A stretch of 33,385 nucleotides of DNA from Bermanella sp034112325 (GTDB lineage Bacteria > Pseudomonadota > Gammaproteobacteria > Pseudomonadales > Oceanobacteraceae). The notes beneath the pieces are model-generated. The model searched no databases. It was given only the letters and a program-made list of their open reading frames with translations, and was not told where the DNA came from. The position numbers and the translations under genes are program-made. This document shows positions 22,793 through 30,769 of this stretch, one piece after another. The stretch covers positions 1-33,385 of the forward strand of contig JAWUVO010000074.1 of NCBI GenBank assembly GCA_034112325.1, in the 5' to 3' direction. The first letter of the stretch is position 1; the number at the start of each line of letters is the position of its first letter.

Positions 22793-23692
22793 TTAAGCTT
22801 TTTTATCTTTAGAAACTTGCTGTTTTTTTCGGATTAAACCTTGTTGCGCGACACTGACCATTAGCTGGCCATCACTGTGATATATATGACCAAAATTTAG
22901 CCCACGACCGCCACTTGCTACTGGGCTTTGCATACTATAGAGCATCCAACTGTCTAATCTAGGTTTATGATGGAACCAGATAGCATGATCTAAACTGGCC
23001 ATCTGTATATCGTTAGTAAACGGTGACAGACCATGTGGATTTAAAGAAGTACCCAATAAATGAAAGTCTGAACTGTAAGCTAATACCGCGTACTGCAATG
23101 CCATATCTAGCGAACTCCAATCGTCAATTGTACGGTACCAAGTATCTTTTTGGGGTTTACGTATGTCGGGATTAAATGGATTAAACGGATCTACTGCACG
23201 GTTTTCTAATGGTTTGTCGTCGGTGAATTTTTCGCGCATTTTTTCAGGAATCATGTCTTTGAATTTTCGCGCAATATCTAGCTGGCTCATTAATCCTTCA
23301 GGGCCTTTTACATCAGGCATAGCGGCTTGATGCTCAAGACCTTCTTCTGGCTTTTGCATGCTAGTATTTTGTGTAAGGATAATCTTACCGTCCTGAATCG
23401 CATCGACTCTTAAAGATGCAAAACTGCGCCCTTCTCTTAATACTTCTACTTTATAGTCTACGTGCCCAAGTGCTTTACCCGGCAATAAAAAATAAGCATG
23501 CATAGAATGAGGTACAAAACCTTCTGGTGCCGCCTGAATAGCGGCATTTAATGATTGCCCTAATATTTGACCACCAAATAAATTACGAAAGCCTAAATCT
23601 TCGCAATCGCCTCTGTATAAAGACGTTGCAGGGCCTTTATGTAGTAGTTCAACACTGAGTAGTTCGATTAACGATTGAGTAACCGGATCCAT
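22793..23692 (-). CDS. tesB: Acyl-CoA thioesterase II (TesB)
   Basis: The product has 299 residues from the ATG at 23692, which has AAGG 7 bp upstream; an open TTG extension to 23731 has no ribosome binding site. It is a double-hotdog TesB protein: EDLGFRNLFGGQILGQSLNA, HSMHAYFLLPG, VEVLREGRSFASLRVDAIQD, and MASLDHAIWFHHKP with the catalytic Asp; the later catalytic residues lie around SSGGRGL-type and VAQQGLIR motifs (here ASGGRGLNFGHIY and SVAQQGLIR). It hydrolyses medium- and long-chain acyl-CoA to free fatty acid and CoA in the cytoplasm. It is slightly longer than the E. coli enzyme (286) at the basic C-terminus. It is divergent from trmA. Confidence 0.95.
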   Translation of the reverse strand: MDPVTQSLIELLSVELLHKGPATSLYRGDCEDLGFRNLFGGQILGQSLNAAIQAAPEGFVPHSMHAYFLLPGKALGHVDYKVEVLREGRSFASLRVDAIQDGKIILTQNTSMQKPEEGLEHQAAMPDVKGPEGLMSQLDIARKFKDMIPEKMREKFTDDKPLENRAVDPFNPFNPDIRKPQKDTWYRTIDDWSSLDMALQYAVLAYSSDFHLLGTSLNPHGLSPFTNDIQMASLDHAIWFHHKPRLDSWMLYSMQSPVASGGRGLNFGHIYHSDGQLMVSVAQQGLIRKKQQVSKDKKA

Positions 23693-23748
23693 GATACAGC
23701 CTTGTGTGGGTCGCTTGGGTGGTGTATTCAAACAGATGTTTTAATATT

Positions 23749-23760
23749 GAGCAATTGCTC
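23749..23760. promoter_or_regulatory. 12-bp perfect palindrome in the tesB-trmA divergent region
   Basis: GAGCAATTGCTC is a perfect palindrome located 57 bp upstream of the tesB start and 34 bp upstream of the trmA -35 box. Its size and place fit an operator for a dimeric regulator. The regulator is unknown. Confidence 0.35.
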
Positions 23761-23793
23761 TAACCGTTTTATGGCAATTATTTCGCACAAACT

Positions 23794-23822
23794 TTGCCTA
23801 GCTGAGCTCCATTCTCTATAAT
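23794..23822 (+). promoter_or_regulatory. Sigma70 promoter of trmA with GC-rich discriminator
   Basis: TTGCCT (23794-23799), a 17-bp spacer and a perfect TATAAT (23817-23822) are followed by GCGCGC, a discriminator of the stringent type. E. coli trmA is known to be growth-rate and stringently controlled like rRNA genes; the same promoter design appears here. The start codon is 43 bp downstream. Confidence 0.72.
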
Positions 23823-23865
23823 GCGCGCAATTTATACTACCCTATTTTTATCAGGATAAAACTTA

Positions 23866-24951
23866 ATGCATGATGTTCAGGTTGATCAATATGACGCCTT
23901 ATTGGCTGAGAAACAGCAGCGCATTGAAGAGCAATTTGCTCCATTGTCGATTCCTAAAATAGACGTATTTGCTAGTGAACCGCTACATTTTCGCCAACGT
24001 GCTGAGTTTCGTATTTGGCACGAAGATGATCGCTGTTTTCATGCTATGTTTGCCCCAGGTACCAAAACCAATCCCATTGAAATTACCGACTTTCCAATTG
24101 CCAGTGAGCAAATTAACCAGTTAATTCCAAAAATTGCTGCCGCTTTGAACCAGCAACCTGTTTTAAAGAACCGTTTATTCCAACTTGAATACCTGAATAC
24201 TCTTTCTGGTGAGATGTTGGTAACGTTAATTTATCACCGCCAGCTAGATGAAGAATGGATTGCGGCTGCGACAAAATTGAAAGATGAATTAGGAATTCAC
24301 ATTATTGGTCGCGCCAGAAAAATGCGTATTTTATTAGATCAAGATTATGTGATTGAAGAACTAACCGTCGACGGCAAGCAACTTAAATACAAACAAATAG
24401 AAGCCAGCTTCACTCAACCAAATGCCAAGATTAGCGAAAAAATGCTGAGTTGGGCCAGAAGCTGCACAAAAAACAGTCAAGACCATGACCTGCTTGAATT
24501 ATATTGTGGTAACGGTAATTTTTCGTTAGCCATGGCCGATCAATTCCGTAGTGTATTTGCCACTGAAATCAGTAAAACATCTGTTCATGCCGCCAATGAC
24601 GGCATGGAACTGAACGGCATTGAAAATGTGAAATTTGCCCGTGTAAGTGCTGAAGAATTTACTGAACATATGAAGGGCACTCATCTGCGCCGTCGATTAA
24701 AAGATATGGGTTTAGAAGACGCTGACTTTGGTACTGTGTTAGTAGACCCACCTCGCTCAGGTTTAGACCAAGAAAGCTGTAAAATGATCAGCCAATACGC
24801 AAGAATTGTTTATGTATCGTGCAATCCAGACACGCTAGAATTGAACTTAAAACAATTAAGTGAAACTCATACGATTGAGCGCTTTGCGTTGTTTGATCAA
24901 TTTCCTTATACACATCATGTGGAATGTGGCGCTTTTTTAGTCGCTAAGTAA
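23866..24951 (+). CDS. trmA: TrmA, tRNA (uracil-54-C5)-methyltransferase
   Basis: The product has 361 residues, matching E. coli TrmA (366). It makes ribothymidine at position 54 of tRNA. Visible features: FRQRAEFRIWHEDDRCFHAM near the start, the SAM-binding motif LLELYCGNGNFSLAM, ATEISKTSVHAANDG, the catalytic-loop VDPPRSGLD, and the nucleophile Cys in IVYVSCNPDTLELNL. The C-terminus YTHHVECGAFLVAK is typical. AGGA stands about 8 bp before the ATG. There is no iron-sulfur Cys cluster, which separates it from RlmD/RlmC. Confidence 0.96.
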   Translation: MHDVQVDQYDALLAEKQQRIEEQFAPLSIPKIDVFASEPLHFRQRAEFRIWHEDDRCFHAMFAPGTKTNPIEITDFPIASEQINQLIPKIAAALNQQPVLKNRLFQLEYLNTLSGEMLVTLIYHRQLDEEWIAAATKLKDELGIHIIGRARKMRILLDQDYVIEELTVDGKQLKYKQIEASFTQPNAKISEKMLSWARSCTKNSQDHDLLELYCGNGNFSLAMADQFRSVFATEISKTSVHAANDGMELNGIENVKFARVSAEEFTEHMKGTHLRRRLKDMGLEDADFGTVLVDPPRSGLDQESCKMISQYARIVYVSCNPDTLELNLKQLSETHTIERFALFDQFPYTHHVECGAFLVAK

Positions 24952-24985
24952 TTAGTAATAAGTAACTAAATTGATACCCGCCTAG

Positions 24986-25023
24986 AAAAATAAACCCTAA
25001 CCAGTAATTCAGTGTTTATTTTT
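24986..25023 (+). terminator. A/T-rich terminator-like hairpin after trmA
   Basis: AAAAATAAAC (24986-24995) and GTTTATTTTT (25014-25023) are a perfect 10-bp inverted repeat followed by A then eight Ts on the plus strand. The stem is nearly all A-T, so it is weak. It overlaps the 3' end of the converging small gene and could end both transcripts. Confidence 0.4.
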
Positions 25024-25188
25024 ATTTTTTTTACGCTTTTTAGCCTTTAAAAAGTCTTTTACAGGCGTTAATTTAGTGGGTAATGCTCTTTCAAATTGCT
25101 CTGCCATAGTGGCTAGATTTTCTTCTTTACGAGATAGGTCTTTTTCTTTTCTGGCCTCGTCTAACGAGACAATTTTGTTAGTTGCCAT
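25009..25188 (-). CDS. Small basic protein of unknown function
   Basis: The product has 59 residues from the ATG at 25188 (AGG 9 bp upstream); the open frame reaches 25230, but MATNKIVSLDEARKEKD is the more natural start. It is highly charged and probably helical, with a lysine-rich tail (KAKKRKKNKNKH) that may bind nucleic acid. The SLDEARKEK opening is seen in several short uncharacterised gammaproteobacterial proteins, but I cannot name the family. It is convergent with trmA and downstream of the MCP gene. Confidence 0.6.
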   Translation of the reverse strand: MATNKIVSLDEARKEKDLSRKEENLATMAEQFERALPTKLTPVKDFLKAKKRKKNKNKH

Positions 25189-25282
25189 ATTTAAACCTAT
25201 TATATTTCCACTTTTAGATATGAATATCATACCCTGATATTTAAAATCTAAAAGTGAAAAACCTTATATGTATAATAAATAA

Positions 25283-27424
25283 CTAGGTTTTAAGCGAGGC
25301 TAACTGAATATCTAATGATTGCATTTGAGATTCTAGGTTTTCACTAGATTTATCGCTTTCTTGTGCAAGTTCAGCCAGTACAGTAGCCGCGTCACCAATA
25401 ATAGTTAGGTTTTTACTTACCTCTTCGCTCACGGCGCTTTGCTGTTCAGCCGCGGTGGCAACCTGAGTAATATGGTCGGCTATAAAGCCAATATTAGCCA
25501 CCACACTGGACAACGAATCGTAACTAGATTGAGTTTCTTCCATGGCATTTCTAGCCTTTCCTGCACCACTTTCAATTACCCCTACTGCCTTTTTAACTCC
25601 GCCCTGAAGATTTTGAATCATGCCATTAATTTCTTCGGTGCTGCTTTGTGTCTTAGATGCAAGACTGCGAACTTCGTCAGCAACCACTGCAAAGCCACGG
25701 CCTTGCTCGCCGGCCCGTGCCGCTTCTATGGCCGCATTTAATGCCAATAAATTAGTTTGATCGGCAATCGATCGAATAACATCTATGATTTTATTAATTT
25801 CTTCAGTGTGATTCTCAACATCCAAAATAGATTCGCTTACTAATAACATGTCTTGCGATAAACCTTTCACCGTATTAACTGAATCAGATAAAGATTTTTG
25901 CGAGCTTATAATAGTGTCTTTAGCGGTATTTACATTGTCGGCCACCTGCACAGCCAGTTGAGATACTTCTGAGGCCGTTGCGGACATTTCATTAGTGGCC
26001 GTCACAACGCTATCTATCTCTTGTTGTTGTTTAAAAGTAGCGCTTAAAGATTTAGCATTAATCGCCTTACCCTCAATGGCTGTTTGCTTAGCCGAGTCTC
26101 CTACAATTTTTAGTTGATTGACCATTACCCGTAACTTTTCGATGAAAAGTGTAAAACCTTTACTCAATGATATTAATTCGGCGTGAGTATTAATTCTAAC
26201 AGTACGGGTTAGATCGCCTTCATTACTGGCTAAGTTTTGCACTATGCTATCAAGGTCTTTAATTGGCTTAACAACCGTTCCTATAAAAATAACTAATACA
26301 AACAATAAAATAACACTGACGATAATGGCCGCTAAAATTTCAGTCCCAATAATGGACATTAAGCTTTCATCAATTGTTGTTACTAAGCTATTAGAACCCG
26401 CCAATACCACTTCTTCAGGTAGTTCAATTAATAGCGACCATGTGGTATCAGCGGCTGAAATGACAATAGGAAAACCTACATAATAAATACCATCTGCTAA
26501 CAACGTATTTTGGTTACCGGTATGTAATGTTAATAATTTTTTGTCCAAATCGCTGCGAGCTTCACTTAGTGGCCGAGTTAATTTGCTTTTATAATGGCTA
26601 GAACTTGCGATTAATCCTTTGTCGCTAAGTAACGTTATGCGACTTTTTCCGCTGTATAAACTTTCACTTAAACTTTCAGTAAGTTTTTGAAACACAGGTA
26701 AATTTACATCTATTCCTACCAAACCAACAAAGGTATTATTCACCATAATTGGACTGGTTAAACTAGTCATCAGCTCTGAATTACCGGGTGATATCTCATA
26801 AAGATAGGGGTCCATTGCACAAGGTGCCGCCGAGTCTTTTGAGCATAAATACCACTCTGCCTCTCGAATGCCAAACTCTCCTACTTCTGCATTCCATTTT
26901 TCGTTGCTGTCGGTAACTCTTTCTTGGCTTATTTGGTTGCCTTGTTCACGAATGAAATAAATCTCTAAAGCTCCGCTATTTGGTACCGTAAAAATATCTT
27001 CCGAGTTTACGTTTTGCTCATCTAAACCATCAAATCCGTTAGGTTCAAATTGTGCATATAAAGCACTAATGTCTTTATTCGCTGATAGCGTATTACTGAC
27101 TAATTCATTAACTTGGGCTCTTGATAAGGTGGTAGACGGCTCTTCAATTGACTTTGCTAAGGTGCTAGATAAAGTTACTGGAATACGCATTACACTGTCG
27201 ATATACCCGCCTATTTGATTACCCAATTTACCAGCTTCGGCGCTTAGTCTACCTAAAATTTCTAGCTCTATTGTATCTTGAGTTTGTGCTACTACCTGAT
27301 CTTTCATTGAGTTCAGGTTATTAGTAAGATTTACCACGAGCACTGATACTAGAATTAAGAATGCCACTGCGACGGTGGCAAGTAGCTTAGTTTTGAGTGA
27401 AAGGTGACGTAAAAAGTCCTTCAT
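25283..27424 (-). CDS. Methyl-accepting chemotaxis protein with a periplasmic double-Cache-type sensor
   Basis: The product has 713 residues. TM1 is at about 13-33 (LLATVAVAFLILVSVLVV). A large periplasmic domain of about 320 residues is consistent with dCache (GLVGIDVNLPVFQKLTESLS, ITLLSDKGLIASSSHYKS, YYVGFPIVISAADTTWSLLI). TM2 is at about 361-383, then a HAMP segment (VVKPIKDLDSIVQNLASNEG) and the cytoplasmic signalling domain with the hairpin tip EAARAGEQGRGFAVVADEVR near 563-582. The protein ends QLASLKT without a CheR-docking pentapeptide. The ligand cannot be inferred; it resembles amino-acid or small-molecule sensors. No sigma28 box was seen upstream. Confidence 0.95.
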   Translation of the reverse strand: MKDFLRHLSLKTKLLATVAVAFLILVSVLVVNLTNNLNSMKDQVVAQTQDTIELEILGRLSAEAGKLGNQIGGYIDSVMRIPVTLSSTLAKSIEEPSTTLSRAQVNELVSNTLSANKDISALYAQFEPNGFDGLDEQNVNSEDIFTVPNSGALEIYFIREQGNQISQERVTDSNEKWNAEVGEFGIREAEWYLCSKDSAAPCAMDPYLYEISPGNSELMTSLTSPIMVNNTFVGLVGIDVNLPVFQKLTESLSESLYSGKSRITLLSDKGLIASSSHYKSKLTRPLSEARSDLDKKLLTLHTGNQNTLLADGIYYVGFPIVISAADTTWSLLIELPEEVVLAGSNSLVTTIDESLMSIIGTEILAAIIVSVILLFVLVIFIGTVVKPIKDLDSIVQNLASNEGDLTRTVRINTHAELISLSKGFTLFIEKLRVMVNQLKIVGDSAKQTAIEGKAINAKSLSATFKQQQEIDSVVTATNEMSATASEVSQLAVQVADNVNTAKDTIISSQKSLSDSVNTVKGLSQDMLLVSESILDVENHTEEINKIIDVIRSIADQTNLLALNAAIEAARAGEQGRGFAVVADEVRSLASKTQSSTEEINGMIQNLQGGVKKAVGVIESGAGKARNAMEETQSSYDSLSSVVANIGFIADHITQVATAAEQQSAVSEEVSKNLTIIGDAATVLAELAQESDKSSENLESQMQSLDIQLASLKT

Positions 27425-27521
27425 TTTCTGGTTTTCATCCTGATATTAATCTAATTACCTAAAGTATAGCCAAAGACTTCCGCACCGCTTTTTTATTGCT
27501 ATATATCATGTAAATCGGATA

Positions 27522-30077
27522 ATGCGTTGCATGACTATATTGACCGATGAATCAGCCCCCTCTATTGAACCAGCCCTTCCTATTGAAGCGGTACTGACTG
27601 AATTACATAACTCGCTAACCACTCACAAGCGAGTTTTAGTGGTAGCACCACCCGGCGCCGGTAAATCTACCTTACTTCCTTTGTCTTTATTAACGAGTGA
27701 CTGGCTTGGCGACGGTGAAATTTGGTTGTTAGAGCCGCGCAGAATCGCTGCCGAACAAGTGGCTAGGCGTTTAGCCAGTACTCTTAAAGAGGAGCTTGGT
27801 AATACCATTGGATTAATCACTGGTGATTTTTCTAAAACTCATCGAAACAATAAGTTGATCGTGATGACCGAAGGGGTTTTAGCCCAACGTTTATTAAAAG
27901 AAAACGACATTCCAAATTGTAAGGCTGTTATCTTCGACGAATTTCATGAGCGCAACCTGCAGTCAGACCTAGGCCTAGCACTGGCCACACAGTGCCAAGA
28001 TTACCTGCGCGACGATTTAAAGCTAATTATCATGAGTGCCACGCTAGACAGTAAGGTGCTAATAGAGAAATTAGATGCTCAGTTAATAGAAAGCCAAGGA
28101 CGCAGCTATCCGGTAGATATTCAATATGTCATCAAACAAGCTGAACTGAGTTTAGAACAGAATATCACTACGCTTATTCAGCAGGCATTAAAACAACACC
28201 AAGGAGATATATTAGTTTTTTTACCTGGTATAAAAGAAATTTCCAGGACTCAAACATTATTGGAAGATCGCTTTTCAGCTAGCGACAAGCAACAGCAGTT
28301 TGTGATTTTTCCGCTACATGGCCAACTGCAAAGCAAAGATCAGCAGGTGGTATTGAAGCCCTGCGACCAACGTAAAATTATTTTAGCCACCGACATCGCT
28401 AAAACTAGCTTAACTATTGAAGGGGTTACCGTAGTCATAGATTGTGGCTTAGAGCGGCAAGCGCGATTTAATAGCCAAAATGCTATGGACGAACTTGTTA
28501 CTGTGCAAGCCAGTCAAGCGTCGATGATTCAACGAGCAGGACGAGCAGGTAGAATACAGGCGGGATATTGCTATAGATTACTAAGCGAAGAAGCGTTTAT
28601 ATCTAGACCCAGCTTCAGTCAATGCGCTATTCAATTGAGTGACCTTACACCGTTTGCGTTAACTTTGGGTAGCTGGGGCAGTTTTGATGTAAACGATTAT
28701 TTTTTATTAGACTTGCCCGATGCAAATCGATATGAAAAAAGCGTGCAGTTACTAACACAGTTAAACGCCACTGAAAATTCTGATACAGATCAAAAAATAT
28801 TAAATAGCCATGGAAAATTACTAAGTGAATTCCCTATTCATCCGCGCTTGGCTAATATGTTGTTATCGATAAAACATAATAATGATAAGTATACCGCTTG
28901 CCTGTTAGCAGCCATATTATCTGAAGGAGACCCGCTGTATTTTAAGTTTTCAAATAGTGATTTAAGCGTTCGGCTAGAATTATTTACACAATCTAACTTA
29001 CCTAAACAGTTTGAAGGCGGTGAAGTTAAATATAGATTAGCAAAACGGATTCAGATTTTAGCAAAACGATTGGCTAATAAATTACAAGTGACTAATTTTA
29101 ATATAGATAGCGAAAAATCAGGCTTACTTTGCATGCTGGCCTATCCAGATCGCATTGCGCAAAAACGCGGTAATGGCTACCGCTTAAGTAATGGCCAAGG
29201 AGCACAGTTAATAGATAAAGATGCATTAACAGCTAATGATTTTTTGGCGGTGGCTCAAGTGTCTAAACAAGCTGCTTTTAATGGTGCAACCGTGCATGCT
29301 AAAAGCATCATTAGACTAGGCTGCCAATTAACTAAACAACTAATTGAAGAGTATTATTCCGATCAGATAACGCTACACTCGCGCTTCGAAATGCAAAATC
29401 AATTAATGGAAATAAAAGAGTATAAATTGGGTGCGTTAGTTATTTCTTCACGTAAAGAAAAAGCCCCTGCCGCAGCGATTAATCAATTTATCTTGCAACA
29501 GGTCCGTGATAAGGGCCTTGCTTACTTGCCACTTTCACAAACCGATATGAAATTGCTAGACAAATTAGTGCTAGCTCATGAGCTTATGCCAAACATTTAC
29601 CCTTCATTTGAAGAGGTGGTACTTATTAATAGTTTAGAGCTATGGCTGCTGCCCTTTTTAAATGGCACGCCGCTTAAAAGTATTGTATTTAGTGATGCAC
29701 TTTTATCCAGAATTGATTGGGCCATTCAAACTCAACTTAAAAAAGATTTACCCGCCAGCGTTGCATTACCTTCTGGCCGGAATGCAAACATTGATTATTC
29801 ACAAAATCCGCCTGTGGTAAAAGCCAAATTACAAGAATGTTTTGGCATGACCGCATCGCCTACCATTGCACGAGGTCAGGTGACCATTAATCTTCATTTA
29901 TTAAGCCCAGCGCAAAAACCCTTGGCCATGACTCACGATTTAGCCTTTTTTTGGCAACAGGCGTATCCACAGGTAAGGAAAGAAAATCGAGGTCGCTATG
30001 CCAAACATCCTTGGCCAGAAGACCCTTTAACCGCAGTGGCCAGTGCTTTGACTAAAAAGAAAATGGAAGCTCGTTAG
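27522..30077 (+). CDS. hrpB: HrpB, ATP-dependent DEAH-type helicase
   Basis: The product has 851 residues, full length for HrpB. Helicase motifs: VVAPPGAGKSTLLPLSLL (GKST at 47-50), LEPRRIAAEQVARRLA, the motif II variant DEFHERN (139-145), MSATLDS (about 173-179) and QRAGRAGRIQAGYCYRL near 335-350. The C-terminal HrpB-specific region ends with HDLAFFWQQAYPQVRKENRG and RYAKHPWPEDPLTA. It is a putative RNA helicase without an agreed cellular role. Two in-frame starts (27522 and 27531) are close; the ribosome binding site is weak for both. It is divergent from the MCP gene. Confidence 0.96.
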   Translation: MRCMTILTDESAPSIEPALPIEAVLTELHNSLTTHKRVLVVAPPGAGKSTLLPLSLLTSDWLGDGEIWLLEPRRIAAEQVARRLASTLKEELGNTIGLITGDFSKTHRNNKLIVMTEGVLAQRLLKENDIPNCKAVIFDEFHERNLQSDLGLALATQCQDYLRDDLKLIIMSATLDSKVLIEKLDAQLIESQGRSYPVDIQYVIKQAELSLEQNITTLIQQALKQHQGDILVFLPGIKEISRTQTLLEDRFSASDKQQQFVIFPLHGQLQSKDQQVVLKPCDQRKIILATDIAKTSLTIEGVTVVIDCGLERQARFNSQNAMDELVTVQASQASMIQRAGRAGRIQAGYCYRLLSEEAFISRPSFSQCAIQLSDLTPFALTLGSWGSFDVNDYFLLDLPDANRYEKSVQLLTQLNATENSDTDQKILNSHGKLLSEFPIHPRLANMLLSIKHNNDKYTACLLAAILSEGDPLYFKFSNSDLSVRLELFTQSNLPKQFEGGEVKYRLAKRIQILAKRLANKLQVTNFNIDSEKSGLLCMLAYPDRIAQKRGNGYRLSNGQGAQLIDKDALTANDFLAVAQVSKQAAFNGATVHAKSIIRLGCQLTKQLIEEYYSDQITLHSRFEMQNQLMEIKEYKLGALVISSRKEKAPAAAINQFILQQVRDKGLAYLPLSQTDMKLLDKLVLAHELMPNIYPSFEEVVLINSLELWLLPFLNGTPLKSIVFSDALLSRIDWAIQTQLKKDLPASVALPSGRNANIDYSQNPPVVKAKLQECFGMTASPTIARGQVTINLHLLSPAQKPLAMTHDLAFFWQQAYPQVRKENRGRYAKHPWPEDPLTAVASALTKKKMEAR

Positions 30078-30199
30078 CTTTATATTGTGATCAATACACC
30101 ATAAAAAACTGAACTTTAAGACCTTTTAATACACTGACTTTCAGGGTCCTGCAAAGGCGTCTAGACTTGTTATTAAGATATTTTATTAGGGTGTAAGTT

Positions 30200-30643
30200 A
30201 TGAAAACCATTTTGTTAGCGTGTATCGCGATTTTTATTATTGCCGTGGCTTTTTATCAACAACCAGAAGTGGTTAACCCTATGGGAAGCACTTCGGACAA
30301 TGTTAGTGCTGAAAATAAAGCGTCAGCAAGCATAATTCATGCAGAAGCCGCTCATAGTCACAAATCTGATTCATTAAAAGCTAATGTCAGCAAAGACGCC
30401 AAACCACAGCTATCGACGGATCAGTCTAGTGCTAGCCACTTAGATCAAATTTCACCCGAGATGAGAGAACAAATTAAAAGTAAACTGCTGTTTCACGCCC
30501 CTATTGAAACGATTCAACGAGCCGACGGTTCTGTTTTGATGAACCCAAATGGCCGATCTGCACAAATGCCTGTAGCCGTTCAAATGCCTGACGGCAGCAT
30601 AGTTGTGAAAGAATACAGCTTCATCCCAGAAGATGATAAATAA
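30200..30643 (+). CDS. Membrane-anchored or exported protein of unknown family
   Basis: The product has 147 residues and I do not recognise it. The N-terminus MKTILLACIAIFIIAVAFYQ is a signal anchor or signal peptide without a lipobox. A Ser/Lys/His-rich low-complexity stretch follows (about 30-80), then a more structured C-terminal part: ISPEMREQIKSKLLFHAPIE, then QRADGSVLMNPNGR and VAVQMPDGSIVVKEYSFIPE with two DGS turns. AGGGTG lies 6 bp before the ATG. It lies 122 bp after hrpB and 126 bp before the metalloprotease, same strand; a separate promoter precedes the protease, so a functional link is not proven. Confidence 0.7.
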   Translation: MKTILLACIAIFIIAVAFYQQPEVVNPMGSTSDNVSAENKASASIIHAEAAHSHKSDSLKANVSKDAKPQLSTDQSSASHLDQISPEMREQIKSKLLFHAPIETIQRADGSVLMNPNGRSAQMPVAVQMPDGSIVVKEYSFIPEDDK

Positions 30644-30703
30644 AGCCTAAATATTCAAAACCCTACCTGTTGTTACAAAAAACTACAGATTACCCTCCTA
30701 AAC

Positions 30704-30733
30704 TTGACACAAGAATGTCGTTATAGGTCTAAT
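30704..30733 (+). promoter_or_regulatory. Sigma70 promoter of the metalloprotease gene
   Basis: A perfect TTGACA (30704-30709), an 18-bp spacer and TCTAAT (30728-30733; five of six match TATAAT) lie 36 bp before the start at 30770. No other promoter-like pair is evident in this gap. Confidence 0.65.
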
Positions 30734-30769
30734 ATAAACTAATTAGCAGCACAATTAATGGGTCTCTGT

